DNA from: Brevinema_A sp051647535
GTDB lineage: Bacteria; Spirochaetota; Brevinematia; Brevinematales; Brevinemataceae
Length of the DNA stretch: 64,000 nucleotides
Direction: 5' to 3'
Assembly (NCBI GenBank): GCA_051647535.1
Contig: JBOFEA010000004.1
Location: 186,001-250,000 of the forward strand
Positions 34,363-43,211 of the stretch are shown one piece after another. The position numbers and the translations under genes were made by a program. Under the pieces are notes generated by a model. It ran no database searches. It saw nothing but the letters and a program-made list of their open reading frames with translations, and was not told the DNA's origin. Numbering within the stretch: the stretch's first letter is position 1; every line of letters starts with the position of its first letter.

Positions 34363-35391
34363 ATGATTAATTTTATTTTTATTCTTAGTATTGTTGCCTT
34401 GATTTATATTTTTACAACAATTAAAACACCTAAGAAATCAAAAAATTTATTTTCGACCGGTAAATTGATTCTATCAACTTCAGAAGCTTTAAAATTAATA
34501 AACCAAAAAGCAAAACTATCTCCTTACGAAGCAGAAAAATTAGAATACCTATACTCTTTAAATAGCAGAAAATTGTATCAAGCTCTGAATGATGAACAAA
34601 TCGGCAGGCAGTGGTTGATTTCAACATATAATATGATCAGCAACCCCGAATTCGAACACAAAAATAAAGAAGACTTGTTACTGGCCTCTTATGAAATTTA
34701 TAGAAAAATTAACAATTATTATATTCAATGTAATTCAAGTATTCAATCTATTAATGATATTTCTATAGGACAGAATGCTGATATCGAAATCCTATATGGT
34801 CCGAAATTTTTTGCAGAATTCTTGAATATTAACTCAAAAACTATTACCTTTCTTTTAAACAACAGTAATAAATCAGCTTCTGAATATTTAAATTATACAA
34901 ATAGAAATGCTGATGTTTCTTTTTGGAAAAAAATGGATGCAGGTTATGAATTTTCATCTAATGTTGTCAAATTCATGAATAATAATAATTCTCTACTTTT
35001 GGTATTGAAAACCCCTTCAAATATTAAAAGAACAACTTTGCGTGAATATCCTAGAAAAGAATGCGAACTACCGGTTAAAATCAGAGCCAATCAAATCCGA
35101 ATGAGTGAAACTACTGGTTCTTTAGAAGAAATTTCGGGTCATCTTACTCTAGGATTAGTACGAAATATCAGTATTAAAGGGTGTAATATTATATCTCGAG
35201 TAGGTATTGCCCAAGATACTATGATTAGTCTTGAAATTACATTAGACTTTGAAGAACTTAATATCAAAGGAATTATTCGAAGAACAGTTTGTTATAGCGA
35301 TATTTATGTACTGCATGTAGAATTTCTCTCAAACATTACAAAAAAAGAGATTTTAGCTATTTACAATTTTATTTTTTCAGAATACTTCTAA
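34363..35391 (+). CDS. Membrane-anchored PilZ-domain protein (c-di-GMP receptor candidate)
   Basis: The start is the ATG at 34363 with AAGGA upstream, giving 342 residues; an in-frame ATG at 34348 lies before that site. One N-terminal membrane helix is followed by a helical cytoplasmic region (about 40-130). The C-terminal PilZ domain contains both c-di-GMP contacts: RxxxR (Arg227 and Arg231, in LREYPRKE) and NxSxxG (Asn268, Ser270, Gly273, in VRNISIKG). An intermediate beta segment (about 130-220) resembles a PilZN/YcgR-N domain. It likely senses c-di-GMP, perhaps for motility, but the output is unknown. Confidence 0.83.
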   Translation: MINFIFILSIVALIYIFTTIKTPKKSKNLFSTGKLILSTSEALKLINQKAKLSPYEAEKLEYLYSLNSRKLYQALNDEQIGRQWLISTYNMISNPEFEHKNKEDLLLASYEIYRKINNYYIQCNSSIQSINDISIGQNADIEILYGPKFFAEFLNINSKTITFLLNNSNKSASEYLNYTNRNADVSFWKKMDAGYEFSSNVVKFMNNNNSLLLVLKTPSNIKRTTLREYPRKECELPVKIRANQIRMSETTGSLEEISGHLTLGLVRNISIKGCNIISRVGIAQDTMISLEITLDFEELNIKGIIRRTVCYSDIYVLHVEFLSNITKKEILAIYNFIFSEYF

Positions 35392-35431
35392 ACAACTAAT
35401 AATAAAAATTAAAAATAATAAAGAGGTATCC

Positions 35432-35668
35432 ATGAAAGTAATTAAAAGTATTTTTGGATTTATATTGTTTATATTGTTTCTTATTTTTGCCATTCAAAAT
35501 AACGGAAATGCAAATTTAAGCTTTTTCAGCTTCCAAATAAACCAAGTACCTATTTTTGTTATTTTAATTATTGTATTTTTATTGGGATTTTTCTTAGGAC
35601 AGCTTTTTTGCTGGTTCCACAATCTTTTTTATTCAAAAAACAAATCCAATAAAATCAACAAAAAATAA
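35432..35668 (+). CDS. LapA-domain small membrane protein
   Basis: The 78-residue protein has two hydrophobic helices flanking FAIQNNGNANLSFFSFQI, the pattern of the LapA/DUF1049 family (AxxNxxxVxxxFxxxxxxxP). A positively charged Lys/Asn tail follows the second helix. LapA proteins in enterobacteria help regulate lipopolysaccharide assembly, but distant relatives are widespread and uncharacterised. AAGAGG precedes the start. The gene lies 40 bp after the PilZ gene. Confidence 0.8.
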   Translation: MKVIKSIFGFILFILFLIFAIQNNGNANLSFFSFQINQVPIFVILIIVFLLGFFLGQLFCWFHNLFYSKNKSNKINKK

Positions 35669-35703
35669 TCAAACTATTTCCTATTCCCCAAAAGGAGAAA
35701 TCG

Positions 35704-37056
35704 TTGTCAAAATCCAAACATATTTTTTGTTGCTCATCCTGTGGTTATGAAACACCAAAATGGTTGGGGAAATGCCCCTCTTGTTCGGAATGGAATACAT
35801 TTTCAGAAGTTTCGATAAAAAAAATCGGAAAAAGTGCTTCTGGATCTTTAAAAATCTTATCCGGCTCAAATCCGGAACTTCTGTCAGCAGTTGCGTATGA
35901 AGAATCTGCACGTATTTCTACCGGAATTTCAGAATGGGACAGGGTATTAGGAAAAATTAACGCAGGTCAAGCAATTCTTCTTTCAGGAGAACCCGGAATA
36001 GGGAAATCTACCTTACTTATGCAAATTGCTGAAACTCTTGCCAAACAAGGATCTATTTTTTACATCAACGGAGAAGAATCTTCTTCTCAAGTAAAACAAC
36101 GTGCTGATAGATTAAAAATTCAATCCGATACATTGTATTTATTCTCAGAAACAAACATAGAGTACATCATTCAAAAAATCCAAGAATACAATCCTACCTG
36201 TATTATTATTGATTCTCTTCAAACATTAAGTTCAGATTCAATCGAATCATCGCCCGGATCTTTACCGCAACTGCGTGAATGCACACATCAAATCGTCAAC
36301 GCATGTAAAAGCATGAATATTATCTCCCTTTTAGTTTCACATGTCACTAAAGAAGGTTCCATTGCAGGGCCTAAAGCTATAGAACACTTAGTAGATACAG
36401 TATTGTTTTTAGAAAGCGATGCACGAGGAATTTACAGAGTTCTCCGGTCATTCAAAAATAGATTTGCCTCTACAAATGAAGCTGGATTTTTTGAAATGGG
36501 AGAATACGGACTTTATCCTTCGGAAGATCTCAGTACAGCATTCATTTCGATACATGAATATCCTGTATTCGGATCAGCGGTTTATGTGCATTCGGAAGGA
36601 CAACGAATTTTCCCCTTAGAAGTACAAGCCCTATGCCATCACAATAATCAAAACTATCCAAGACGCACCGCAGAAGGAATAGACAATAACAAATTAGCAT
36701 TAATAAGTGCTGTGTTAGAAAAACAACTCAAAATTCCTTTATCAAAATTCGATATTTATGCAAATATTACCAGCGGATTAGAAATAAAGGATCGTGCTAT
36801 TGATTTGTCGCTTATAGCAGCTATTTACTCTTCTTTCAAAGAGACCGCATTAGACAACAGTTCCGTATTTATTGGCGAAATAGGACTTTCAGGAGAAATA
36901 AGGCCTGTTAAAGATATTCAAAAAAGAGTAAAAGAAAGTGCAAGATTAGGAATACAAAAAATATTTATTCCCTACGATACAAAACACAATGCAGAATTAA
37001 AAAATTTCCCTATCAAGCCATTAAAACACATTAGTGAATTAGCAAAAACAATATAA
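35704..37056 (+). CDS. radA: DNA repair protein RadA
   Basis: The 450-residue protein starts with TTG at 35704, with AAAGGAG six bases upstream. The N-terminal zinc finger uses Cys10, Cys13, Cys24 and Cys27 (CPSCSEWN), Walker A is GEPGIGKS at 95-102, and the RadA-specific KNRFG motif appears as KNRFA. The C-terminal domain is Lon-protease-like (NITSGLEIKDRAIDLSL and IGEIGLSGEIRPV). RadA is a RecA-like helicase that extends recombination intermediates. The Gly-to-Ala change in KNRFG is at a functionally important position. Confidence 0.95.
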   Translation: MSKSKHIFCCSSCGYETPKWLGKCPSCSEWNTFSEVSIKKIGKSASGSLKILSGSNPELLSAVAYEESARISTGISEWDRVLGKINAGQAILLSGEPGIGKSTLLMQIAETLAKQGSIFYINGEESSSQVKQRADRLKIQSDTLYLFSETNIEYIIQKIQEYNPTCIIIDSLQTLSSDSIESSPGSLPQLRECTHQIVNACKSMNIISLLVSHVTKEGSIAGPKAIEHLVDTVLFLESDARGIYRVLRSFKNRFASTNEAGFFEMGEYGLYPSEDLSTAFISIHEYPVFGSAVYVHSEGQRIFPLEVQALCHHNNQNYPRRTAEGIDNNKLALISAVLEKQLKIPLSKFDIYANITSGLEIKDRAIDLSLIAAIYSSFKETALDNSSVFIGEIGLSGEIRPVKDIQKRVKESARLGIQKIFIPYDTKHNAELKNFPIKPLKHISELAKTI

Positions 37057-37068
37057 TCAGCTTTACTC

Positions 37069-37097
37069 TTGATTAAAATAAAATTATAGTATATAAT
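37069..37097 (+). promoter_or_regulatory. Promoter of infC-rpmI-rplT
   Basis: TTGATT, a 17-base spacer and TATAAT. The leader before infC is only about 28 nt, too short for the large L20-binding leader known in Bacillus. Confidence 0.87.
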
Positions 37098-37131
37098 GTT
37101 GTAATATTTTATTGTGAAGGAAACTTGCTAA

Positions 37132-37680
37132 ATGAGAAAAATAGACTCTAAAAAACCTGAAAACAAAGACCAAATTCGTATTAACGAAAGAATTACCGCT
37201 CCGGAGTTAAGAGTTCTTGATTCCGAAGGACAGCCTTTAGGAATTTTAAGTTTGAAAGCTGCACTTGATGAAGCAGAAAAATTGGACTTGGATTTAGTGG
37301 AAATTTCGCCAAATGCGGAACCTCCCGTTGCTCGTATCATAAATTACGGAAAATTTCTGTATCAAAAAGAGAAAAAATTAAAAGAAGCCCGCAAAAATCA
37401 AAAAACAGTCGAAGTTAAAGAGATTAAATTCGGTCCTCATATTGATAAACATGATTTTGATTATCGTGTTAAAAGAATAGTTGATTTTTTAAACAAAGGC
37501 GATAAAGTTAAAGTCAGTATTAGATTCCGAGGAAGAGAAATGGCTCATACCGATCTGGGATTCGACATCATAAAAAGAATTTTAGAACAGATTGGAGACG
37601 TAGTAATAGAAAAATCGGCCAAATTAGAAGGTAAGCAAATTCTAATGTTCTTAGCTCCGTCAAAAAATTCAAAAAAATAA
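37132..37680 (+). CDS. infC: Translation initiation factor IF-3
   Basis: The 182-residue protein shows the N-domain (RINERITAPELRVLDSEGQPLGI), the linker rich in Lys, and the C-domain (VKEIKFGPHIDKHDFDYRVKR and VSIRFRGREMAH). IF-3 checks the start codon and prevents subunit joining. The start codon is an ordinary ATG with AAGGAAA upstream, not the AUU used for autoregulation in E. coli. It leads the conserved infC-rpmI-rplT operon. Confidence 0.97.
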   Translation: MRKIDSKKPENKDQIRINERITAPELRVLDSEGQPLGILSLKAALDEAEKLDLDLVEISPNAEPPVARIINYGKFLYQKEKKLKEARKNQKTVEVKEIKFGPHIDKHDFDYRVKRIVDFLNKGDKVKVSIRFRGREMAHTDLGFDIIKRILEQIGDVVIEKSAKLEGKQILMFLAPSKNSKK

Positions 37681-37705
37681 CTTTAAATATACATTGGAGA
37701 AATGC

Positions 37706-37903
37706 ATGCCAAAAATGAAAACAAATCGATCCGTTGCAAAACGATATACGATTTCTTCATCAGGGAAAGTACGTAGAAGCAAATGCGGAAAACGCCATCT
37801 TTTGGAACACAAAACACCAAAAGTAAAACGTAATGGCAAGGGGCTAGTAGAAGTACGAAAAATATTAGCCGACAAAATCAAATTATTAATGCCATTTGCA
37901 TAA
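37706..37903 (+). CDS. rpmI: 50S ribosomal protein L35
   Basis: The 65-residue basic protein starts at the ATG at 37706 (PKMKTNRSVAKRY), with TTGGAGA six bases upstream. The pattern KMKTxxxxxKR and the C-terminal HLLEHKTPKVKRN are typical. It lies 25 bp after infC. Confidence 0.96.
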   Translation: MPKMKTNRSVAKRYTISSSGKVRRSKCGKRHLLEHKTPKVKRNGKGLVEVRKILADKIKLLMPFA

Positions 37904-37911
37904 TAATTTTC

Positions 37912-37946
37912 GGTATTTGAATGGGTACGGGTGTCCATTCGAAACC
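37912..37946 (+). promoter_or_regulatory. Hairpin in the rpmI-rplT interval, possible L20 site
   Basis: GAATGG (37919-37924) pairs with CCATTC (37935-37940) around the loop GTACGGGTGT. The stem extends outward through TTT/GAA and GGT/ACC with one bulge. It ends 33 bases before rplT. It has no U tract. Because the infC leader is short, this is the best-placed candidate for L20-mediated feedback, by analogy only. Confidence 0.4.
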
Positions 37947-37979
37947 TTTATTAATTTATAAAAATTAAGGAGATACCCC

Positions 37980-38336
37980 ATGAGAGTTACTACTTCTAAA
38001 ACTACCCGAGCACGACATAAAAAAGTTCTTAATCGTGCCAAGGGTTTTAAAGGAACAAGAAGTGTTCGTTTTAATGCTGCAAAGGAAACTTTACTACATG
38101 CATTACGTTATGAATTCATCCATAGAAGACTGCGCAGAAGAGATATTAAGAAACTATGGATTACACGTATCAATGCTTTTGTAAGAGCAGAAGGAATTAC
38201 TTATTCAAGATTCATGGAAGGATTGAAAAAAGCTTCTGTTGCTATTGATCGTAAAGTGTTAGCATGGCTATGCATGAATGATGCTCTGGCTATGAATGCA
38301 TATGTTGCAATAGCAAAACAAAAAGTTGGAAAATAA
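37980..38336 (+). CDS. rplT: 50S ribosomal protein L20
   Basis: The 118-residue basic protein has KTTRARHKKVLNRAKGF, the ALRYEFIHRRLRRRDIKKLW core and the ending RINAFVRAEGITYSRFMEGL then VAIDRKVLAWL. L20 is needed early in 50S assembly and represses its own operon in several bacteria. AAGGAG precedes the start. Confidence 0.97.
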   Translation: MRVTTSKTTRARHKKVLNRAKGFKGTRSVRFNAAKETLLHALRYEFIHRRLRRRDIKKLWITRINAFVRAEGITYSRFMEGLKKASVAIDRKVLAWLCMNDALAMNAYVAIAKQKVGK

Positions 38337-38350
38337 ATTATCCTCATAAA

Positions 38351-38382
38351 AAAACACTTAAGTACTTATACTTAAGTGTTTT
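38351..38382. terminator. Terminator after rplT, shared with the converging gene
   Basis: A 14-bp perfect stem (AAAACACTTAAGTA and complement) with a 4-nt loop is followed by CTTTTTT on the plus strand; on the minus strand the stem itself ends in T and continues into TTTATGAGG. Confidence 0.9.
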
Positions 38383-38387
38383 CTTTT

Positions 38388-40016
38388 TTAAGAATCTGCT
38401 TCTAATAGTTCATTGTTGTCTATACTGTATTTTTTTCCAAACCCTGAATAAGGATACAACGGATACTTATCAACACGATAAAAAATAGCTGGAGTATTTA
38501 TGATCATGTCAAAGAGAATATTATTATTAACACCTACTTCCATAATTCTTTTAGGAGTACTATTTCCAAATAAAATTAATCGATTTTCATGAAAATCGCC
38601 TGAAATATCAACATCAGATACCAGCCTTGAGTATGTAAAATCAATAGTATTAAACTGCTTAATAACCCTTGCAATCATATTACGTTCATCAATATTATAC
38701 TCAATAACACGAGAACCACCCGGATTTTTGAGTTCATCAGCCTGATTATCGAACAGAAGAAGATTACCATTCTTTTTTAAAAGAAGAGAGTGAGCACCTT
38801 TGGGATTTCCGTTAAACATTGTAGTGTTCATACGATATGGTTTCAAAGACGGCACGTCAATCAAATATTTACTTTCTTTAGGTTTTTCACCATATTTGGT
38901 ACCGGCTTGAATTTTTAATTTTTCATCAGTCATAAACCACTGCAACGTCCAAGTACTCATTTTAATTGCTATAATACCTTGATGCCTCAGTGAAATATAC
39001 AGACGATCATTAACTTTATCATAAACCAAAGAATTCGCATGAGCCCAATCAATACGCACTTTTTTAGGTTTGGCATTATTATTGGTTGCTTTAGGATTGA
39101 CATATTCATATACATTATTATCATCATATATTACTTGATTTAAAATAGGAAGATCTTGAGGTTTAACTACTTTACGAATTGCATCTCCTATTAATAATTT
39201 GTTAACAATTTGAGCATTAGGTTTGCGTTTAGGTCGATCCGGATCTCTAGGTGGATTGGTATTAATAATCCAAACCGAATCCTCCCACCCCCACTTGGAG
39301 TTTGCTAAAATCAACTCACAATCGCTACTATACGGAACCGCTTCATGATGAACTCGTAATTTATGGCGAGTAATCGGTTTTCCTAATAAATCCATTGTTT
39401 GATAAAATTTATTATCATCGATCATACGAAAAAAAACCTGTTTCTCATCTCTTTCCATACGCATTACATAAATTTTAGAACCAGAATCCTCTCCTTTGTA
39501 AACATAACGAATTTCTCCAGTTCTATCATATCCGGCAATCATATTATTATTAGGAATACTTACAAAATAAAGATCTTGATTGGAAATACAAGCTGTCTCC
39601 AATACATCCGTTTTAATTTTAGCTTCCAATTTGAGAGGAGTGTTGCCGGAACTGAAAATTTTCAATGGAGGAGTTTTGATATAAAAAATACGTGCAGGAT
39701 TTTCACCATGCTTAATAGTCACAATATTTTCATGATTAGCATACAACCCGTGAATAGGAATTTCTTTTCCGTATCTTTCAGGAAATTCATGAAAAACTGA
39801 ATATTCGGATCTTTTGCCCCTTACAGTAATAAAAATAGGATCTTTATTTACTTTTTCCAGTTTGTAAGCTGCAGATAGAGGAGTGGTTCCATAAGGATTC
39901 AAAACAATATCAGTTGATTCCTGACGTACAATATCAGAATCTGCTTTTTGCTGAGTATAGACATTAGTATTTACAAACAAAGACATTAATAATAAAGAAA
40001 ATATATAAAACAACAT
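38388..40016 (-). CDS. Exported arylsulfotransferase (AssT)-like protein
   Basis: The start is probably the ATG at 40016, with GAGG 11 bases upstream. A TTG at 40082 would fall at the transcription start. The product has 542 residues with a signal peptide ending near VNTNVYTQ. The mature part is a beta-propeller of the arylsulfate sulfotransferase family: LRVHHEAVPYS, RIDWAHANSLVYD, LYISLRHQGIIAI and PKGAHSLLL. These carry His and Arg residues at positions expected for the AssT active site. AssT enzymes transfer sulfate between phenols in the periplasm without PAPS. No dsbL/dsbI partner is adjacent, so the acceptor is unknown. Confidence 0.8.
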   Translation of the reverse strand: MLFYIFSLLLMSLFVNTNVYTQQKADSDIVRQESTDIVLNPYGTTPLSAAYKLEKVNKDPIFITVRGKRSEYSVFHEFPERYGKEIPIHGLYANHENIVTIKHGENPARIFYIKTPPLKIFSSGNTPLKLEAKIKTDVLETACISNQDLYFVSIPNNNMIAGYDRTGEIRYVYKGEDSGSKIYVMRMERDEKQVFFRMIDDNKFYQTMDLLGKPITRHKLRVHHEAVPYSSDCELILANSKWGWEDSVWIINTNPPRDPDRPKRKPNAQIVNKLLIGDAIRKVVKPQDLPILNQVIYDDNNVYEYVNPKATNNNAKPKKVRIDWAHANSLVYDKVNDRLYISLRHQGIIAIKMSTWTLQWFMTDEKLKIQAGTKYGEKPKESKYLIDVPSLKPYRMNTTMFNGNPKGAHSLLLKKNGNLLLFDNQADELKNPGGSRVIEYNIDERNMIARVIKQFNTIDFTYSRLVSDVDISGDFHENRLILFGNSTPKRIMEVGVNNNILFDMIINTPAIFYRVDKYPLYPYSGFGKKYSIDNNELLEADS

Positions 40017-40093
40017 AATATTATATACCTCGCCAATTTTCAGCAGTAATAAAGATATAATAAATAATCGAAAAGAAAACAAATATCTTTATT

Positions 40094-40122
40094 ATTATAT
40101 AAGAATTCTATATATATTTCAA
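40094..40122 (-). promoter_or_regulatory. Promoter of the AssT-like gene
   Basis: On the minus strand, TTGAAA, a 17-base spacer and TATAAT. The leader is about 70 nt. Confidence 0.88.
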
Positions 40123-40126
40123 ATTC

Positions 40127-40155
40127 TTGTAAATAACAAATCAATATGTTAAAAT
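40127..40155 (+). promoter_or_regulatory. Promoter of pyrG
   Basis: TTGTAA, a 17-base spacer and TAAAAT. Its -35 is only 4 bp from the -35 of the divergent AssT promoter, so polymerase binding at the two sites would compete. Confidence 0.75.
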
Positions 40156-40189
40156 AATTAATACATTTGTAAGAACAGGTGGAATTTGA

Positions 40190-41791
40190 ATGAAAAAATA
40201 TATTTTCGTTACAGGAGGGGTCGTCTCTTCATTAGGAAAAGGAATTACAGCTTCAGCAATAGGAGCCTTAATTAAGGCCGGAAAATATTCGGTCAATATG
40301 ATGAAAATTGACCCTTATCTTAATGTTGATGCAGGAACAATGAGACCATATGAACATGGTGAAGTTTTTGTATGTAAGGACGGTACGGAAACAGATTTAG
40401 ATCTTGGCAACTATGAAAGATTCCTGCAAATCCAAACCGCTCAAGATTCCGCTATAACCACAGGAAAAATATACCAAAAAGTTATAGAATCCGAACGAAG
40501 AGGTGAATATCTTGGACAAACCGTTCAAGTTATTCCCCATATCACAGATGAAATCAAAAGACGCATTCGAATGTTTGACAAAAATAATTCGGATATTTGT
40601 ATTATAGAGCTGGGAGGAACAATAGGAGATATTGAAAGTATTCCTTTTGTTGAATCACTCAGACAATTTTCTCTTGAAGAACTTCCTGAAAACGTGATGT
40701 TTATCCACTTAACACTGGTACCTACGGTCGGAAAAGAATTAAAAACCAAACCATCTCAGCATTCTGTCAAAACATTAATGTCTATGGGAATACATCCAGA
40801 TATGCTTGTATGCCGTTCACAAGAATTTATTTCTGATGACATTAAGGAAAAGATTTCGTTATTCTGCAATGTTCGTAAAGAAGCTGTTATTTCATTACCG
40901 GACGTTGAGTTAAGTATTTATGAAATTCCTATTCTTCTTCAACAAGAAAAAGTATTGGAACTAATCGAACAACGATTGAAACTTCCTTTAAAAAAAGCCG
41001 ATCTGTCAAATTGGCATAATATTATCAAACATATCAAAGATTCAAAAGATACGATTTCTATTGCCTTTATAGGAAAATACTTGAAACTTGCTGATTCCTA
41101 CAAATCTACTTTAGAAGCATTTTACCATGCAGGTTGGAAAAATAAAGTTCGTATTGAATTTATCAATATTAATCCGGAAGATTTAGAAAACCATTACGAA
41201 GAAAACATACAGTTATTGGAACAAGCAGACGGAATTTTTATTCCGGGAGGATTTGGAGGACGAGGAATCAATGGAAAAATTAAAGCGTTAGAATATGGAC
41301 GGATAAATAACAAACCTACTTTTGGTATTTGTATAGGTCTTCAGTGTATGGTAATTGAATATGCAAGAAATGTTCTGAACCTTAATGCCGATTCGACAGA
41401 ATTTGATATAGACACTCCTCATCCGGTTATTGATATGCTTTCTAATTTGAAGAATATCAAAGAAATGGGAGGGACAATGCGTTTGGGTGCTTATCAAGCA
41501 TTTATTGAACCAAATTCGAAACTTGCCGAAATTTATGGACAGTTAACCATTGAAGAACGGCATAGACATCGATTTGAAGTTAACCCGCATTATACCAAAC
41601 AACTGGAAGACACTGGATTGAAAATTTCAGCAGTAGGACCTTCTAATTTGGTAGAAGCATTAGAAATTCCTAATCATCCTTGGTATATTGCTGTACAGTA
41701 TCATCCGGAGTTTTTATCTTCTCCGTTAAATGCTCATCCTCTATTTGATTCTTTCGTAAAAAAAATTAAAGATATCAAGGAAAACAAATGA
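40190..41791 (+). CDS. pyrG: CTP synthase
   Basis: The 533-residue enzyme has the synthetase domain (GGVVSSLGKGITASAIGALI, then KIDPYLNVDAGTMRPYEHGE) up to about residue 265. The class I glutaminase domain has nucleophile Cys381 in FGICIGLQC and the His-x-Glu pair in QYHPEF. It makes CTP from UTP, ATP and glutamine. The stop overlaps the next start as ATGA, so the guanylyltransferase is translationally coupled. Confidence 0.97.
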   Translation: MKKYIFVTGGVVSSLGKGITASAIGALIKAGKYSVNMMKIDPYLNVDAGTMRPYEHGEVFVCKDGTETDLDLGNYERFLQIQTAQDSAITTGKIYQKVIESERRGEYLGQTVQVIPHITDEIKRRIRMFDKNNSDICIIELGGTIGDIESIPFVESLRQFSLEELPENVMFIHLTLVPTVGKELKTKPSQHSVKTLMSMGIHPDMLVCRSQEFISDDIKEKISLFCNVRKEAVISLPDVELSIYEIPILLQQEKVLELIEQRLKLPLKKADLSNWHNIIKHIKDSKDTISIAFIGKYLKLADSYKSTLEAFYHAGWKNKVRIEFININPEDLENHYEENIQLLEQADGIFIPGGFGGRGINGKIKALEYGRINNKPTFGICIGLQCMVIEYARNVLNLNADSTEFDIDTPHPVIDMLSNLKNIKEMGGTMRLGAYQAFIEPNSKLAEIYGQLTIEERHRHRFEVNPHYTKQLEDTGLKISAVGPSNLVEALEIPNHPWYIAVQYHPEFLSSPLNAHPLFDSFVKKIKDIKENK

Positions 41792-42837
41792 AAGCGGTAA
41801 TACTTGCAGGCGGTAAAGGTACAAGATTATGGCCTATCTCAAAAAAAGATACTCCTAAACAAATTCTCTCCCCTCTGGGAGGAAACCGAAATTTGCTTGA
41901 GACAGCTGTTGAAAGAACCGAATCAATAGGATTTCAAAGTAAAGACATTTATCTTTTAACCTCTGAAAATCAACAACATCTATTATCTCCTTATTGGAAA
42001 AAGGGTTTAGGAGAAATTATCTCGGAACCTTCCGCAAGAAACACTGGTCCAGCAATTTTGCTGGCCTGTAAATATTTTATGGAAACCTCCAAGGATTTCC
42101 ATGAATCAATTTACTTTTTTGCTTCAGACCATGTTATTAGAGATTTGAACATTGATTTTTCATTACGTATGGATGATATGATTCTATGCTTTAGAATTAT
42201 TCCGACCAGAGCAGACTCAAATTACGGTTATATACAAGCACATACAGGTGGTATAACAAGAAAAGTACGCTTATTTAAAGAAAAACCCGATCAAGCAACA
42301 GCTAATCTGTGGTATCAGTCTTGGAAAAACAATCCTGAAGGACCTCAAGAAGAAAAATATTTTTGGAATTCCGGAATTTATGGCTTAACTCTTCATTCGT
42401 TAAGCTCAGCCCTCCAAAAAATTGATCCTTCTCTGTATGAATTTTGGTTTAATAGTTCTTATGAAGAATTTAGAAAAAATTATGACCGCCTGCCTCAGAT
42501 TCCCTTTGATTGTATGATTGCTGAAAAAGCCTATAATCTTCATTCCGTACCTTTGAACGCATCTTCTTGGAACGACATCGGATCATGGGAATCTATTCAT
42601 AAAGCATTACGAAATAATCCTTCAGATAATATTATTATCGGCTCCGGTACAGTCATTACCACTGAACAGACAAAAGGATGTTTAATCTCTTGTGATCAAA
42701 ATTATACTATTGCTTGTGCAGGAGTTGAAAATCTTGCGGTTATTATTTGCGGAAATAAAATTCTTATCGCTGATAAGAATAACGCAAGTTCTATCCAAGA
42801 ATTAATCTCTAAACTTGATCCCAATCAATTTGAATAA
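41788..42837 (+). CDS. Mannose-1-phosphate guanylyltransferase family
   Basis: The 349-residue nucleotidyltransferase begins KAVILAGGKGTRLWPISK and has EPSARNTGPAILLA, the FASDHVI motif, FKEKPD and FWNSGIYG. These match ManC-type GDP-mannose pyrophosphorylases without the phosphomannose isomerase domain. It would make GDP-mannose for glycans or glycolipids. It follows pyrG with a 4-base overlap, an unusual pairing that ties CTP and GDP-sugar supply together. A sugar transferase for envelope polysaccharide is encoded 6 kb away. Confidence 0.9.
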   Translation: MKAVILAGGKGTRLWPISKKDTPKQILSPLGGNRNLLETAVERTESIGFQSKDIYLLTSENQQHLLSPYWKKGLGEIISEPSARNTGPAILLACKYFMETSKDFHESIYFFASDHVIRDLNIDFSLRMDDMILCFRIIPTRADSNYGYIQAHTGGITRKVRLFKEKPDQATANLWYQSWKNNPEGPQEEKYFWNSGIYGLTLHSLSSALQKIDPSLYEFWFNSSYEEFRKNYDRLPQIPFDCMIAEKAYNLHSVPLNASSWNDIGSWESIHKALRNNPSDNIIIGSGTVITTEQTKGCLISCDQNYTIACAGVENLAVIICGNKILIADKNNASSIQELISKLDPNQFE

Positions 42838-42853
42838 AATCCCAGATCGCAAT

Positions 42854-43210
42854 ATGAGTAAAAATAATAAGATTTTTATCGAAAAAATTTCATTGTATCT
42901 AAACGAAAAACCGTTAACATTAGATGAAAGTATTGATTTTTTGAATCTGATACGAGAATTAACATTAGATCTTATCAGCAAAAAAGAATCTCAACTTTCA
43001 GATACCGGCAATATTAATAATATTACTTATGATTTATTGGGATTTATTCTGAAAATTCCAAGAATGAACGAACACTCGTCCGAAACATCCGAAAATAAAG
43101 AACAATTAGCAAAAGCAGTAAAACAAATCGACCAAATAAATCAATCTACAGAAGTATGCCGTGAATACCTAAAAAATAATATTCAACTGCTAAAAAATTA
43201 TTATCAATAA
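42854..43210 (+). CDS. Small helical hypothetical protein
   Basis: The product is about 118 residues from the ATG at 42854; a TTG at 42815 inside the preceding gene is an alternative. Neither has a strong ribosome site. The protein is charged, predicted helical and without a signal peptide (ISLYLNEKPLTLDESIDFLNLIR opens it in pieces). I recognise no family. It is probably the third gene of the pyrG unit and converges on the lipoprotein gene with one base between the stops. Confidence 0.55.
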   Translation: MSKNNKIFIEKISLYLNEKPLTLDESIDFLNLIRELTLDLISKKESQLSDTGNINNITYDLLGFILKIPRMNEHSSETSENKEQLAKAVKQIDQINQSTEVCREYLKNNIQLLKNYYQ

Positions 43211-43211
43211 A

